Assembly: GCF_023343835.1 (NCBI RefSeq)
Contig: NC_064434.1
Coordinates: 9,963,505-10,027,504, forward strand
DNA from: Lagopus muta
Taxonomy: Eukaryota > Chordata > Aves > Galliformes > Phasianidae
Reading direction: 5' to 3'
DNA: 64,000 nt
The notes under the pieces were generated by a model. That model had not been told where the DNA came from, searched no databases, and was given only the letters and a program-made list of their open reading frames with translations. Both the position numbers and the translations under genes were made by a program. Positions 27,701-40,957 of this stretch are shown here, piece by piece. Every line of letters begins with the position of its first letter. The first letter of the stretch is position 1.

Positions 27701-28048
27701 CAGAGTTCAACACAGTTCAGTAATAGCCACTCTTACGTAGTCAGAGAGATTGAGAATAAGGTCCTCAGAAGATTGCTTTCACCTGAACCTTCAGCCTCGC
27801 AGTCAAACTCAAGCTGGTGAAGAGGTGGAAAAGTAATACCTGAGAAGAAGGATTCATCTAAAGTTTCTTATCCCTTTTGAACTTTCTACTTTTCATCATC
27901 TTATTCTATTAGCATGTTCTAATATTCTATTAGAAATTACAAGGAAATGTGTTAGAGTTGCAAAAAAATTAATATGCCATTCATAAAATAGTTTAAAATA
28001 AATATAGGAAGAGTTTCTATTATCAACAAGATAATGATATATGACACA
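24723..28048. other. Gene desert, no gene recognised
   Basis: No named repeat or exon was recognised. The minus-strand frame of 139 residues at 25099-25518 shows no domain, no supporting splice context and no compositional sign of coding. Confidence 0.55.
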
Positions 28049-28775
28049 CCATAGAATCATATGAATTATAGAATGGCTTGGGTTGGAGGGGACCTTAAAG
28101 ACCACCCAGTTCCAACCCTGCTGCCATGGGCTAGAGTCCACCCACAAGCTCAGGCTGCCCAGGGCCCACGCAAACTGACCTTGAATACTTCCAGGGATGG
28201 GGCATCACATGTTCTCTGGGCAGCCTGTGGGAGTGCCTCGTCACCCTCTAAATAAAGAATTTCTTCCTATTATCTAACCTAAATCTCCTCTCTTTTAGTT
28301 TAAATCCATTTCTCCTTGTCCTATCACTTTGTGTAAAAAGTAATTCCCACTCCTGCTCCTAAGTTCTCTTTAAGTACTAGAAGGTGACTATGAAGTCTCC
28401 CCAGAACCATCTCTTCTCCAAGCCAAACAATTCCATCTCCCTCAACCATTCTTCATAAGAGAGATGCTCCAGCCCGCTGTTCATCCTCGTGGTCCTCCTC
28501 TGGACCTGTTCCACCAGCTCTGCATCTTTCTTGTGCTGAGGGCCCTGGGCCTCTATGCAGAACTGCAAAAGGTTCCTCATGTGAGCAGAACAGGAGGACA
28601 ACCCCATCTCCCTCCCTGCTGCTGCCTCTCTGTTCAGGTAGCCCAGGGTATTGTTAGCCTTCTGGACTGCATGAGCACACTGCTGGCTCACGTCCAGCTT
28701 TTCATCCACCAGAACCCCCAAGTTCTTCTCTACAGAGCTGCTCTCAATGTGTTTTTCTCCCACTCTGTACATAGA
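28049..28775 (-). mobile_element. CR1 LINE, about 730 bp, with end of ORF2
   Basis: It opens with CCATAGAATCATATGAATT and GGGTTGGAGGGGACC and continues through the whole CR1 3' region into the C-terminal end of the ORF2 protein on the minus strand (28377-28772). This is the longest CR1 copy in the window and is truncated at its 5' end (right side). Confidence 0.93.
28377..28772 (-). pseudogene. CR1 ORF2 (reverse transcriptase polyprotein) C-terminal remnant
   Basis: The minus-strand frame reads [35 protein letters not shown] and [20 protein letters not shown], the familiar C-terminal end of CR1 ORF2 after the reverse transcriptase domain. About 131 codons remain without a stop, although the catalytic core is absent, so it cannot support retrotransposition. 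It is a relic inside the 5'-truncated CR1 copy. The open frame probably reflects moderate age rather than selection. Confidence 0.85.
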
Positions 28776-28993
28776 AGAGTTTCATCTGATCTGAAAAGAT
28801 AAGCTCAAACAATTACTCCCCAGTACTCTCTCTGCACTTAACAACATGGTAATTCAGCTATTTCTAGCCATAAGTGTCTTAGATATTGACCTTGAAACTC
28901 TAAACTATGTAACACAAACAATATAAAAACCAAACAAATGAACAAAACAACAAGAAAAAACAACCACAAGAAAAACACATTCAGTTTTTATGT

Positions 28994-29193
28994 AAAAAAA
29001 GAAGGAAAGAAGGAAGGGAGGAAGGGAAGAAGGGAAGAAGGAAAGGAAGAAAGCAGGAAAGCGGGAAAGAAAGAAAGGAAAGAAGGGAAGAAGGGAAGAA
29101 GGAAGGAAAGAAGGAAGGAAAGAAGGAGAGAAAGAGAGAAAGAAAGAGAGAAAGAGAGAAAGAGAAAGAAAGAGAGAAAGAGAGAGAAGAGAG

Positions 29194-29240
<47 letters not shown>

Positions 29241-29299
29241 AAGAGAGAAAGAGAGAAAGAGAGAAAGAGAGAAAGAGAGAAAGAGAGAGAGAGAAGAGA

Positions 29300-29331
<32 letters not shown>

Positions 29332-29490
29332 AAGAGAGAAAGAGAGAAAGAGAGAAAGAGAGAAAGAGAGAAAGAGAGAAAGAGAGAAGAGAAAGAGAGA
29401 AAGAAAGAGAGAAAGAGAGAGAAGAGAGAAAGAGAGAAAGAGAGAAAGAGAGAAAGAGAGAAAGAGAGAAAGAGAGAAAGAGAGAAAGAG

Positions 29491-29585
<95 letters not shown>

Positions 29586-29588
29586 AGA
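28994..29588 (+). repeat. About 595-bp polypurine tract (GGAA, GAGAAA and GAAA units)
   Basis: The + strand is entirely A and G apart from two C bases at 29054 and 29062, so about 526 bases from 29063 are unbroken purine. It grades from GGAA/GAAGG units to GAGAAAGA units, and finally to pure (GAAA)n from about 29490. It sits about 220 bp right of the CR1 copy. All three reading frames stay open, giving long but meaningless Lys-Arg-Glu or Phe-Leu-Ser frames. Confidence 0.97.
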
Positions 29589-32254
29589 CTATGCTGCAGA
29601 GAAGGAAATGTAATGTGAAGGTCTTTGACAATGACAAAAAAGGTGAAAAGGATACCGTAGTCCTGTAAGACAGGAAGCCAGAATTGTATGGTCACTGGAA
29701 TGCAGTACTGTTAGTTCCTGTGAGAAGCAGATGAAAAACATCTAAGCTCAACCACAACTACAAACATCTGGATGCTCAGCTGCCCTGTTGGCTGAGAGGA
29801 AGCAGGTGCGGTTGTCCTCTTCGTTAAAACTAGCCTTACACTTTTCAAGGTGGATGTTACTGGAAGAGGCTGATGGCCCCCAGATGGAAATATGACCAGT
29901 CCCAGTGGAATGGCCAGGAGATTCCATGGTCCCTGTCTGGATTTAAATGGAAGAAATGGAGATCGGGTATTGTCAGCCGAATAAGATCTTGTCTTTGAAG
30001 ATCATAAACTTTTCCATACTCTTTCCTCAGTAGGCCCTCTCCCTTGAAGCCAAGCAGAGAGTCTCAAGAAGGTCTCCGTTAAGAGAAAAGAGACTCAGCT
30101 GTCGTGTACACTGAAAGGCTTCAAGTGCTGAGGTGTGCACTGACGGGATACATCTATTCAAAAAGCAGATTTTGTAACTAATTACATTGTTTAAGTCAAT
30201 TGAACAAAAAAAAAAAAAAAAAAAAAAAAAAAGTTGAATTCTAAAACTGTATTCAGTGGTTCGTCAACAGCACTGTCTTTCTCCAAAGGTAACTGTATTT
30301 CAGATAATGTATTTTAATAAAGACTATTTTTTCTTAATTAATGTGATTGCTCATGCAAACATTGAATATCTTGTGCAGTAAAAGCACTTGGCACATAGAT
30401 TGCTATAGAAGCCATCTCATGAGTACTAATGTGTGCCATTGATCTGTGTACTGTTTCAAAATAAAACTGATGCAGAGAAGGTCCTTCAAAAGGATTCTGG
30501 ATTCAAAGCATCCAGTTTTCTGAACAGAAAAGATGTTAATCTTAGTATACAAAATTCAAGAGAGAGAAACAGCAAGGAAACAAATTTAACAAATGTAAGT
30601 TGATACAAGAACACATGTTTATATGACACTGTCCAGGAGATGTAAGATATGCAGCATTAAAGTCTGTAATGGCTTTCTAACAGGGACAAGGAAACAAACA
30701 AAGCCTCAAAATAATTCCGTGGTTTTGCAGTGATGCCTAAGAAGCTGAGAAGACAATTACAAAAAGAGGGATTTTCAGGAGGCAGAAGATGAAACTGCCT
30801 TGACTGAGAAGAGTCATTCAAGTCCAGTTTCTACCTCAGTTGTTTTCCTTCAGTGAAAAAAAATCACCAAGAGTCATGACCTTTACAGAGCTTCTGCTGT
30901 TTCCAAAGAACAGCAAGAATATAAACAGCTGAGGAGAGCAGTAACACCTGATTTCAGCTTTGTCCCTCTTCCCTAAGAAGTGATGGTAATGATCAGGGGA
31001 TCATAGTATCAGACCAGAGTAGTGGTCTAGTGAAGAGATAAGGCTCAATTGTGAGGCTCCTCTCCTAGCTCCAAAGACAGATATAATATCTTCAGCTGGC
31101 TAGATTGTTTTCCACCAGTCAGAAAGAGTAGAGAAGGTTATTTGGGATAGTCATTAGTCTAATTTTGGATATTCATTTGGGATACAAGATGCCTATATTC
31201 AGGTCTTTGGCATTACTCCAACAGTATTTAACTAAAGAACTTTGACCAGTCGCAAATATTCCTAGCATCTATGTTATTTTTTTCTCCTTAATTTTTTTTT
31301 CTCTAGCATTTGGAAGTAGACAGGACAAAAATATGAATAAATTGCCTCCAGGATATGAGCCTACAGCAGCTGTTGTTTTACGGCTCTGCTTTGCAGTATT
31401 GTTCTCCTTGTTCTCTGTGATATATATGAGTGTTCTGCAAGTAAAACCATGGAAGGTAGAAAAGAAAATTTACCTGTCTCTACACAGCAATGTGTATGTA
31501 GTTGCTAAAGAGCATCTAATCAATTGCTGAACAGTAAGTGATTTCCATGACCTATCTTCTCATTCAATCCTGATGCGCTTTAATCCAGGGCTCTGTTAAA
31601 GTTTGGTTCAACGTTCAAGGACACTAAAATCAAAGCTAATTGGCACCAACAACCACTCCTGTTTTCTGGGTACCATTGCCACCTCACCAAAATGTAAGTT
31701 TTCGTATTCAGTTTGGTGTAAGATTGCTGCTTTTTCCTCTGCTCTTTTCCTTTCTTCAGTTATGCTTTGGCCCTCTTAAATCTACCTCCAAAGAGGTGCT
31801 AGCCTATGTCTACTGTGTCAGGAAGAGTTTGTGAAAACAAAGATGGTTCCAGACAAATGCTTCACAAATGCTTAAAAACTGCATTACACCTAAGTCAGGA
31901 CAAAAATACACCACTAATTCAAAGGCTAATTCAAAGAAAACATAGGCTATTTATAGATACTTGCCCCTCTGTGAAATATGGCATCTATATTTTTGTGTGT
32001 GTGTGTGTGCAATCTCTGACAATTAAGTGACTTTACTTACCTTTTACAGATGGACACGCAAGAGCAGATAGTTTATTACAAGATTCAAACCCAGTGATAG
32101 ATAAATTTGGTAAAAGAGGTTGACCAAATCCCAAGCCTCATGATTCATTGCCCCTTTTCTTCTTGGTCAGAGAGGTCTGGTTTTAGTGGTTCACAACTAC
32201 ACTGGTCACATTCTTTCCTTAGTTACTTCAATTGTATTTGTGGATTCTGCAGCA
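29589..32254. other. Gene desert with a poly(A) run
   Basis: A 27-base A run lies at 30206-30232. The rest is AT-rich sequence with no gene or named repeat recognised. Confidence 0.55.
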
Positions 32255-32780
32255 GTCTCCTGCTAAAGCATTGGTGTGGCCTCACCTTGAGTATTACGAG
32301 CAGTTCTGGGCTCCATGATATAAAACAGATGTTAAGGTCCTTGAATGCACCCAAAGGAGGCAGCAAAGCTGTAACAGGGCTGAAGGGATGTCCTGTGAGG
32401 AGAGGTTGAGGACACTTGGGCTATCTATTGTGAAGAAGAGGAGGCCAAGAAGTGACCTTGCTGCTCTCTGCAGCTCCCTGAGGAGGGGAAGCAAAAGGAG
32501 ATGCTCTGCTCCTGGGAACCAGTGGCAGGACAGGGAACAGCACAGAGCTGCACCAGGGGATGATCATACTGGGCGCTGGAAAACATTTATTTACTTTGAG
32601 CCTGAAACAGACTTCCTGGAGAAGTGCTTGATGCCCCATGGCTGTCAGTTTTCAAGAGGCCCTTGGACAGTGCCCTCAATAACATACTTTAATTTCTTGT
32701 TAGTACTGAAGTGGTCAGGCAGGGGGACTTCATGATCTTTGAATGTCCTTTCCAATTCTATTCTATTCTATTCTGTTTTG
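32255..32780 (+). mobile_element. CR1 LINE 3' region with part of ORF2 end
   Basis: AAGCATTGGTGTGGCCTCAC, GAGCAGTTCTGGGCTCC and CTGTGAGGAGAGGTTGAGG match the end of CR1 ORF2 in sense direction. The copy ends with TGTCCTTTCCAATTC and a (TTCTA)n-like tail. The frame is broken and some internal sequence appears missing. Confidence 0.88.
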
Positions 32781-33639
32781 TTTCGTTCCTTCATTCTTTA
32801 ATCATCCTTATTAAGCTGAGCCGAGATTGATATTTTGACTTTATTTTTGTTGTTAAACTACTTTCTCATTCTCTGTATGAACTCCCAGGCATATTTTTGA
32901 GTTCTTTTGGTTCTTCTAGTGATGATATCTATGTTACCTTCTAAAAACTGTACTTGCATTTATGATATATACATATATATATACATATTAATTCTTCCAG
33001 TGCTTATCTTCATACAAATTTTTTTGAGCTACAGCAACTTTGTCCCTTTTGTGAAAAGTATTGAATTGAATTTTGTGTAATGTAGATTGAAAATAAAGGT
33101 GATTGTCATTGTTGTTTTAATAGTTTCTAAGATTTCTCTCTCACTTTCATTTTGGAGATGTATCCATATTTTTCTTTCCTTCTCTGCTTTGTTCTCCATA
33201 CTGGCAGATTAATTCCTATACATTGCTACAGTGCAGGACTCACACAAAGTGATGTCCCTTTTCAGAATACTTGGTCTCCAACTCTGGAAGAGCCCAGCCT
33301 TCATGCCTTCTCCATTGCTGAGCTTAAACCTTTCTGGATGCAGATCTTGTTTCTTTGACTTCAGCATTCACAATCCTTACCAGTAAATAGTGAACCCAAT
33401 ATTAGCTGGCTAACATGTTTTGTTGTATAATGGTCTACCTGAATCTAATTGGAATCAATTGGAACTTTCATTTGGCTTAGCTGACTGCAGATCAGACATA
33501 AATACAAAAAGGTGATATTATTTATGTAACTTAATTAACTGGCACACAAAGACACACACAAGACTCTGTTATCTCTAGTGCATAGACAAATCCTGCTTAC
33601 CAAGAAGTGTATGAAGAAATGGTAAATCGTAAGATACAA

Positions 33640-33775
33640 TCATAAAATCATTGAATCCTTAAAGTTGGAAGGGACCTCTGAGGGCCATCTAGTCCAACTC
33701 CCCTGCAATTAGCACGGACACCACAGCTAGATCAGGTTGCCCAGAGCCTGACCCAGCTTCACCTTGAAAGCCTTA
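33640..33775 (-). mobile_element. CR1 LINE 3' fragment, short
   Basis: TCATAAAATCATTGAATCC, AAGTTGGAAGGGACCTCTG, CATCTAGTCCAACTCCCC and AGGTTGCCCAGAGCC are reverse-complement CR1 3' sequence. It is the last CR1 copy before the OSR1 domain. Confidence 0.88.
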
Positions 33776-36731
33776 CCTTTAAACCTTGGAAGATGGTGAG
33801 ATCTTGCACTGAGAGGTGCTCCTTTTCCCACTACACGAATGAGAAATATCTCTAATGAGATGCCAGAATCTCCAGTTATTCTTCAGTTACTGTAAATGGA
33901 AGCAGTAACAGCAAAGAAAAGACTGTAGCAACACAGACATCACAAAGAAAACTACAATGATTCCTGATACAACTGTAAGGGAAAGAAGGAGACTATGTTC
34001 CGTGTTAAAAGAAGTTAACAAAACTAACTTGTGTGAAAACGTGTAAGCCCTGAGAGACTGTTGTTTGATTGGTATTAAATTTAAACATCAGCAAAATAAA
34101 TAAATAAATATACTTTTTCCCTAAAGGCTGAAGCTCCCCAGATCAGTGCTTTAACTGGAGAGAGTGAACGCTGGATGATTTCGGCTGCTGGAAACCAATA
34201 AATAATGACTTCAGCAAATATTGTTCAGAGGAGCTCAGAATGAGGAGGGCTTTGTCCAGCAGGTGGCGAGTTTTCTTCAGAATTGCACGAAGAGAGGATT
34301 TTACGGTTCCGTCCGCTCTATGATGCCCTGATCGTGACATGCCTACAGTATTACATACAAAGGCCTGTCTGAAAATAACCCTATGGGTCTGACCTTATTC
34401 TGCAAATAGCAGGAAGCTCCTGGTTAGGGCTGAAGCTTTGTCAGTACTTAACCTTCCCTCAGGCTGAGGTATTACGGCATAGTTGGTGCTTAGGACCACC
34501 TGAAGGCACAAGGCCCCCCCCATGAGATGACCTTTATTTCTCATGCTTCAGCATAGCTGGGTATGATAGGGGCTGGTCCTTCCGACTTGACTCTTAATTT
34601 GCTTTGCTTTAGTGACTTTTAGCTGATCCATGCATTTATTTCCATGCAGGTTCTCTGAGAATTTATAACCATTGAGAAAGCTATACTTAAAAACAAAACT
34701 AAAGGAATTTGATTTTCCTATGGAGCTGCTTCATATTTAGAAAATACTGAAACCAGGGAAGACATTATGAATTATTATACAACTAAAATTCAGATTTCTT
34801 GTGTGCTATCCTCAATAAATCCTACTTTTGGGTTATTTTAAATCATAAAATTCTTGCTGGGTCAGTATTTGTATGTCCTTCAGCCAAACACTAGTTCTGT
34901 ATTAGTCACAGTAATGTTTTGTGCTAGAATAATGCCTTTCTCTGAGTAAAAGCCAAGAAGTTGAATCTGCAGTGACATAATGGCATGGTTCTTAGGTATT
35001 ACCATCACTGTAGTTGATCATGAAAGCTCACACTGATTACTATGGAGGAAAACCTGAACCCCATAATTGTTGCAGAGTCGTGAGGTCATGTGAACAGTGT
35101 GTATGGCTAGAGATCAACTGGCTTCTGGTAGTAGTTGTATTATAGATGAGTGGGGGGGATAGATGTGATTTAGGGGTCTGAACACTGGTATCTCTGGATT
35201 AAAATTGTCCTTCTTTCCAGTGGATGATTGGCCACTGTCTCTGCCAGTAGTGCAGCTCATCTGCAGAGTAGAAAGCAGTGCTAGGTCTGCAGCTGAACAT
35301 TAGCTATCAACGACATTTTTTTGTTTAGCAGGGGAGATAGCCCTGTTCCATGCACCTCTTAGTCCTGCCAGGGACTCCTCTTTCACTGCAAATAGAGGTT
35401 GTTCCAAATATTGAATGTCCTACACCTGTTACTAAAGTTGAACCCCACAGATGACTGAGATGTGTTCTGATTTTGAGGGCTTTCCCAAAGTCTGGACCCA
35501 GGGTATTTAAAATGTCACCCACATTTCTGACCTGTGGGTCCACAGCTCAGAGCTTCTCAAAGAGTCTGACTGAGGCTGCAGAGCACATTTGCACGGAATC
35601 TTTATATATTCAGTACTGTGCATTTCTTTACTGAACTGAGCAGGCAAGGCAGCTGGCGTATGGAAATAAAGTGCTCACAGCACTGGAAAGAGAGTCAGAG
35701 ATCTGCGGCACAAACATCAGTGTAATCTTCCCCTCCTGCTACTACATGTGCTCTGAATGTGACATTTTCCTTGGGCTCCAGCACCCAGGCTGTGAGTGAC
35801 ACGATACGAGTACTGGCAGCTGATGCAAGTAGAGCCCTGTTTCACAGCTTATCCCAGGATCTATGCAGTGAGCAAAGCCAGAGCAAGATCCCAAATGATT
35901 AGGATATAAAACTTGCAGTCCTGTTTGTATTACTGTCTCCAGTCCTGCAAAGCCCAGAGGAAATGCACAGATGCTGACTTGCTGCCATGAAGTGCTGCTG
36001 CGATAAGTCCTAGGAAAAGATTTTCCAAATGCTTCTTGCACAGAAAAGGTTTCATTTTCCAGTTGTAGCAAGACTCTTGGCATGTTGGCGTATGATCTAG
36101 CAACTACTGCAGGTATGGGCTGTAGTAATTGCTGAAGATAAAGCCTGATATGGTGAGCACAGTACTGGAGTGTCTGTCCCCCTTACTCTCAGGAAATGAG
36201 CTGAGATGCCTAAAATACGAATCACTGTCTCTGTGGGAGCACACACTCCTGAAATAGGTTCAACAGTTTAACTGATTGGAAGAGCAATAGTTCTGAAGTC
36301 AGATACAGGTATCAGTGAGGTCAGAGAGTTTCCTTTGCCTTCAGTGAGTGCTGGATTTGTTGTAGCCCAACGTCACTGTCCTTCCCTTGAAGGAAGAAAA
36401 AAACTTATGGAGCCCTGATCTGAGTCGTGGGTTTAACAGAACATGGCAAGCAAATGTTGTGCCTTCATTCCCCCAAAAAGAGATGGAGTCCTTCTTTTGT
36501 TGTTAAATATAGCCTCACCAAATATAATCCTTGTCAAACGCATGTTATCCCAGAACATTTCACAAGGTAGAGGTGGCTGACATTTCCTGAATCAATATAC
36601 ATGTACTCCTAATTCTAGTCTGCATACTGTAAAACTGTCTGTCTTAATCTGTCTCTATGTCTCCATTTATAGACAAAATCAATTTCCTTTTCCACATATG
36701 TATATACATGTGTATTCATGTACATACATGC

Positions 36732-36767
<36 letters not shown>

Positions 36768-37909
36768 CACCTACAGAAAATTCATTAACCTCAATGTGCT
36801 GTCATTTTCTGTGATCCTTTCTCCTGCCTAACCTGAGCTGGATGGCGGGGAAGTTACCTCTACCAAGTTCCCAGACTAGCAGAAATGTATATATCACAGC
36901 AGTAAAGAAAGGATTTCTCTGCAGAACATATGGCATAGGCATAATCCACAGCAAACTGATGTGCTGTCCAGGCTCTGCTGGCATTCCACTTGAGTGTCCC
37001 AATGCACACCGGTCTTTTTCTCATAGGCCCATTCTGAGCTCTTGTCACCAAAATCTTCTGTTCCTGTGGGGTCGTTAAATTCTGACTCAACTTCCAGCAG
37101 ATATGGAAATCACACGCAAGCCAGTGCAGTCCACACAAATCATTCCAGCCACCCTTGCATTAAATGAACTTTTTTAAGAAGCTGGTTTTGACCTGATAGA
37201 ATATAATGGTTTCAAGGGAACCATACAGCCATTACAATCCATCATATAAATGAATACTTAGGGACACCTAAATCCAAAGATTATTTGACTGCTACACATA
37301 AACTTGCACTGAGGGGGCTGGTGGATAGGCCCCCTCAAATCTGCAGTGAAAACATCTGTACCTTTAGGAAATTCTTCTTAAATATGAGTGCATGGATAAA
37401 CTTCCTCGGTTTTCCAAAACGGTCCGTTTGTTTTAAATGAAAGTGACCCCCAGCATCAAATGACTCTCTGGATGCACTGCTACCAAATTATCAGTTTAGA
37501 AAAGCAAAGGATTTGGGAATGATAAAGGTATTTTTATGAGCAGTTCTGATTGCAGGCTCAGGCTTCTCCATAACCTGATGCTTTTTCACGTGTTATTAAT
37601 TATTGCGCACTGTACTCCTTTAACTTCTATGGCAGATACTGTAAAGCTGAGCAAAAGTAAGCAATAAACATACAAGAAAAAAAAAAAGAGAGAGAGAGAG
37701 AGAAAGAAGAGAAAAAAGTTCTCTAAACTCCTCTTTCTCTTCCTTTTGTTGCTCTCTTGTAATGTAAAAACAGATAAATGGTTTCCTCTTTCAAATACAA
37801 CAAAAAGAAATGCCTCCTGGGAGGAGCCCTAGGATGCCAAGTTTCAGCCTGGATTGAATTTTTATGACCACTGTAAAAACTCCTGAAAATAGGAAATTAT
37901 AATGGAAAC
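33776..37909. other. Left part of the transposon-poor OSR1 domain
   Basis: No CR1, LTR or exon is recognised. A 29-base T run lies at 36735-36763 and a (GA)n-like run at 37688-37706. CpG is rare until about 37.9 kb. Confidence 0.55.
36735..36763 (-). repeat. Poly(T) run, 29 bases
   Basis: Uninterrupted T run preceded by ATGTA-type alternating sequence (about 36697-36730). No retroelement body is recognisable next to it. Confidence 0.95.
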
Positions 37910-40780
37910 GCTGACTCTGAGCGCAGCAGCGCGAGCAGAACCACCGCGGCACTATTGGTGATCTAAAGGGGCTGGAAGTTAAAGTGGAATCATTTACACA
38001 CCGCTTTGCAAACAAGGGGCGGTGGGGGGGAGAGGGGGGGTGGGGGGGGGAGGGAGGGGGAGATTTTACATTTAATTAGCCGCTTGCAAAATCCATTGTG
38101 CTTCTTAAAGAGGAGAAATCCCCTATCTGTCTTTCTGTTCCACGCATTGGGATTCCTATCCAGCCTGCAAAAGAGCTCTGCCCGTGCGGGTGAGAAGTGC
38201 CATGCCCCAACTCTCGGCGCGGACACCCACTGACTTCCATAGGGCGGCTGCTTACGAACCCCCTCCAACCCTCCGCCCCCCTCCAGCGGTTCGCTACAGT
38301 GGAGGGCAGCGATGTATTGCAGCGCTGGGTCGCTGCTCAGCACCGCACTGAAAAAAAAAAACCAAGGCAAACCATCACCTCCTCGCTAACAAAATGGAGA
38401 TGTTCCGAAGTTTGGCTTTGATTTTCATAGAGCCCTAGAAACAGGAGGTTAAAAATCATAATAATCATAGTAATACCGGTACAAGTTGGCTTTGCGCTGT
38501 GGGTTTTGGAGGTTGGGGGCGGGGGCTGCTATCAGCAAAGGATTACTCGCCCCACGGGAGCAGTTTCCACCCGCGCTGTTCGCTGCCGTCCATCCGTGCC
38601 GTGTCGTTTGCGGCCGTTGCCGCGATGTGGCTGCGTAGGAGAGGGGCGGCGGTCTGGGGGTCGTCACGGAAAGGGGATCGCGATCGGAAAGGGCGCTCCG
38701 GAGCTCCCGCCGTCCCCCACCCGCCCTCCCGAAGGGCTTCGGAGCTCAGCCCCGCCGCGCTCCGTCCCCTCCGTGGCGTTCATCCCGGGAGGAGGAGGAT
38801 GGGGGGGTGAGGGGGGTAGGGGGTTCAGCAGAGCCCACGCTCTCCATCCTTCGCAGCAGAACCGCAGGAAGAGGAGGGGGAAGGGGGGGGAAGAATGAGG
38901 CAAAGCAAAACAGAGCAAAAATACATCGACCTATTTATATCCATCCCCAGGTGGCACTGATGAAAATGGCCCCGAGGGCGAGGGCAGAGCGCTGCCGTGC
39001 ACTTGTGCCGGCTCCGGCCGCTCTGCCCCGCTCCCTTCTCCCGGGAACATAGAGCGGAGGCGACTCGGAGCGGCCGCCCCCCACCCAGCGCCGCGTTGTA
39101 GGGGAGGGGTGCGGTGTTCTCCGGCCTCGGAGCAACGGAGAGGCCCTTGGGAGTCATCGCCGAGAAGTTGTCCCGGCTCTGTCCCTGCTCCTCCTCGCCA
39201 GGAGGAGAATCAGCATCTCGCTGATGCTCCGCGAGAAGCACGGTGGTTTCTCCTCAATAAAAGAGTGTTCGAGGGATAAGCTGCGTTCTCCCGTGGGGAG
39301 GAAATCCCAGGGAGGCAAAAGGGAGCTTTACCCGCACACGGCTACGGGATGGGGCCGGGAATCGTTGTTTTGCAAAGTTTCTTTGGTCCCGAAGGTGGAG
39401 ACGACTGAGGGAGGGGAGGGGGGCACGGCTCGGGCTGCTCAATCCCCGCACAGCGCGAGGGGTGGGGGGTGAACGCGGGGTAGCCGGATCCCCACGATCT
39501 CAGCTACCCCGGTACCTGCGCCTCGCGAGGTCAGCCCTCACACCTAGAACCCGCTGGGGACGGAGCGATGAGAGAGGAGGGCGGGGGAATGCTCTGCAGG
39601 TGGGGAGCAGAGCCGCACCTCCGCACCCGCGGATCCGTGCGAGGCGGCGGCGGCTCCGCGCTACTCCGCAGCTGCGGGAGCGGAGAGCCGCGCGGTGCCC
39701 TCCGCATACACGGGGAGCGGCCGGGGGGGCCTTCACCGTGCGCGGTGTCTGAGATGGGTTGGGGAAAGGATGGAGGTTCTGTCTCCCTTTGCCCCCAATC
39801 CCCTCGCGGAGCTCTCGTGAAAAGAATTGGGTTTCGCTGTCACATCTAAATCCTACGAACGTGGCGGGATTTGGGAACAGATGACTTCGCTTTTTACGAG
39901 GCTCTTGAAGTTGTAACATTCCTAATCGACAGCAGATCTGCGCTGTGGAAAAGCGCAGCTTATACCCTGCGTGTCAGCGCTGCTCGTGGTTTTGTAGCCC
40001 GTTCCCGGTATTGGGTTCCCCACCGTTAAGAGTTGACATAATGCAAATTAGCGAGGGACATCGTAAAAACCCATCCGAGAATAAAGGTTTTGGAACAGCG
40101 CGCCCCGCATAGCTCAAACACCAGGTATCTCAACCAAACGCACCGAAAGAGACAGCTAACCTGAAACTTCAGTACAATCTCCAGTGTCTTGACAAATCCA
40201 AATATTTTTATTTTTTAGCCAGTACCCAAATATCGGCCGTAAGCTATGCAGGCAGCCCTCAGCCACAGCTCTCCGCTACGCTCCGGGATGGGATCACATC
40301 TCAACGACCCACTTTGATTTTAAAATACTTTCGCGTGGGAATCTTTGCTGCGTCTCCCCCCCCCCCCTCCTCCGTCCTCCCCCCTCCAGACGCAGAGATC
40401 CCTCACCGCTCTCTAGTTCTGCGCTTAAGTATTTAATCCGGAATGATGGGGTCTGTAATAGAAGTGCGATTTTGCTTGTTGTGTTCCCCTTACACGTGCA
40501 GGTATCATCGCCTCTGTCGTGTTTTGCCATCCCCGCTGCCCTGTTCTATTTCTAAAGTGTTTCAGTTCATACAAGAGCCCACCCTTGTCTACACGTAAAA
40601 TCTTCCTTGAAGGAAATAGAAACGTGCTCTTAGAGGAGTGCATCCCCTACACGGTGCTGAAGGGCACTCGGGGACCCCACATTTTGCGTTCTGCCGGCGG
40701 CGCTCGGCAACTGGTTTTGGAAGGGCGAAGTTAGTCGGGGGTATCAGCTCCCAGCTTCGGCCGTGGGGTCACGCTTCGGA
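37910..40780. promoter_or_regulatory. CpG island cluster, distal upstream block
   Basis: GC and CpG content rise sharply here from the AT-rich flank, strongest at about 38515-39860 (many CGCG, GCGGCG and CCGCCG words). A weaker CpG-rich shoulder continues to 40780. Open frames here are compositional and none resembles a known protein. An ATGCAAAT octamer lies in a less GC-rich gap near 40042. Probably part of the OSR1 regulatory domain or the start of an unrecognised non-coding RNA. No CpG ratio was computed. Confidence 0.6.
38017..38064 (+). repeat. G-rich tract with G-quadruplex potential
   Basis: A series of G runs of 3 to 9 bases is separated by single T, A or short spacers, at the left edge of the CpG cluster. 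The pattern meets the usual four-run G-quadruplex rule several times over. Confidence 0.8.
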
Positions 40781-40861
40781 CATTTCGATCCCTAGAATAA
40801 AAAATAAATAAGCGCCAGGTTTCAGGGGGAGGTAAAATAAAATAAGTCAATACAAAAGAAA

Positions 40862-40957
40862 AAGAGTAGAAACAAAGAAGAAGGGAAAATAGGAAGAAAG
40901 AGAAAGAGAGAAAAGAAGGGAAGAAAGAGAGAAAGAAGGGGAGAAAGAGAGAAAGGA
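40862..40957 (+). repeat. Purine-rich GAAA/GAGA tract
   Basis: About 95 bases of nearly pure purine (AGAAAGAGAAAGAGAG and similar) lie between the distal and middle CpG blocks. Only a few pyrimidines interrupt it. Confidence 0.85.

Noticed and set aside
28938..29695. Open frames of 218 to 235 residues on both strands, rich in Lys-Glu-Arg or Phe-Leu-Ser
   Set aside because: They are read straight through the polypurine repeat; stops are rare there by composition, and all frames on both strands are equally open.
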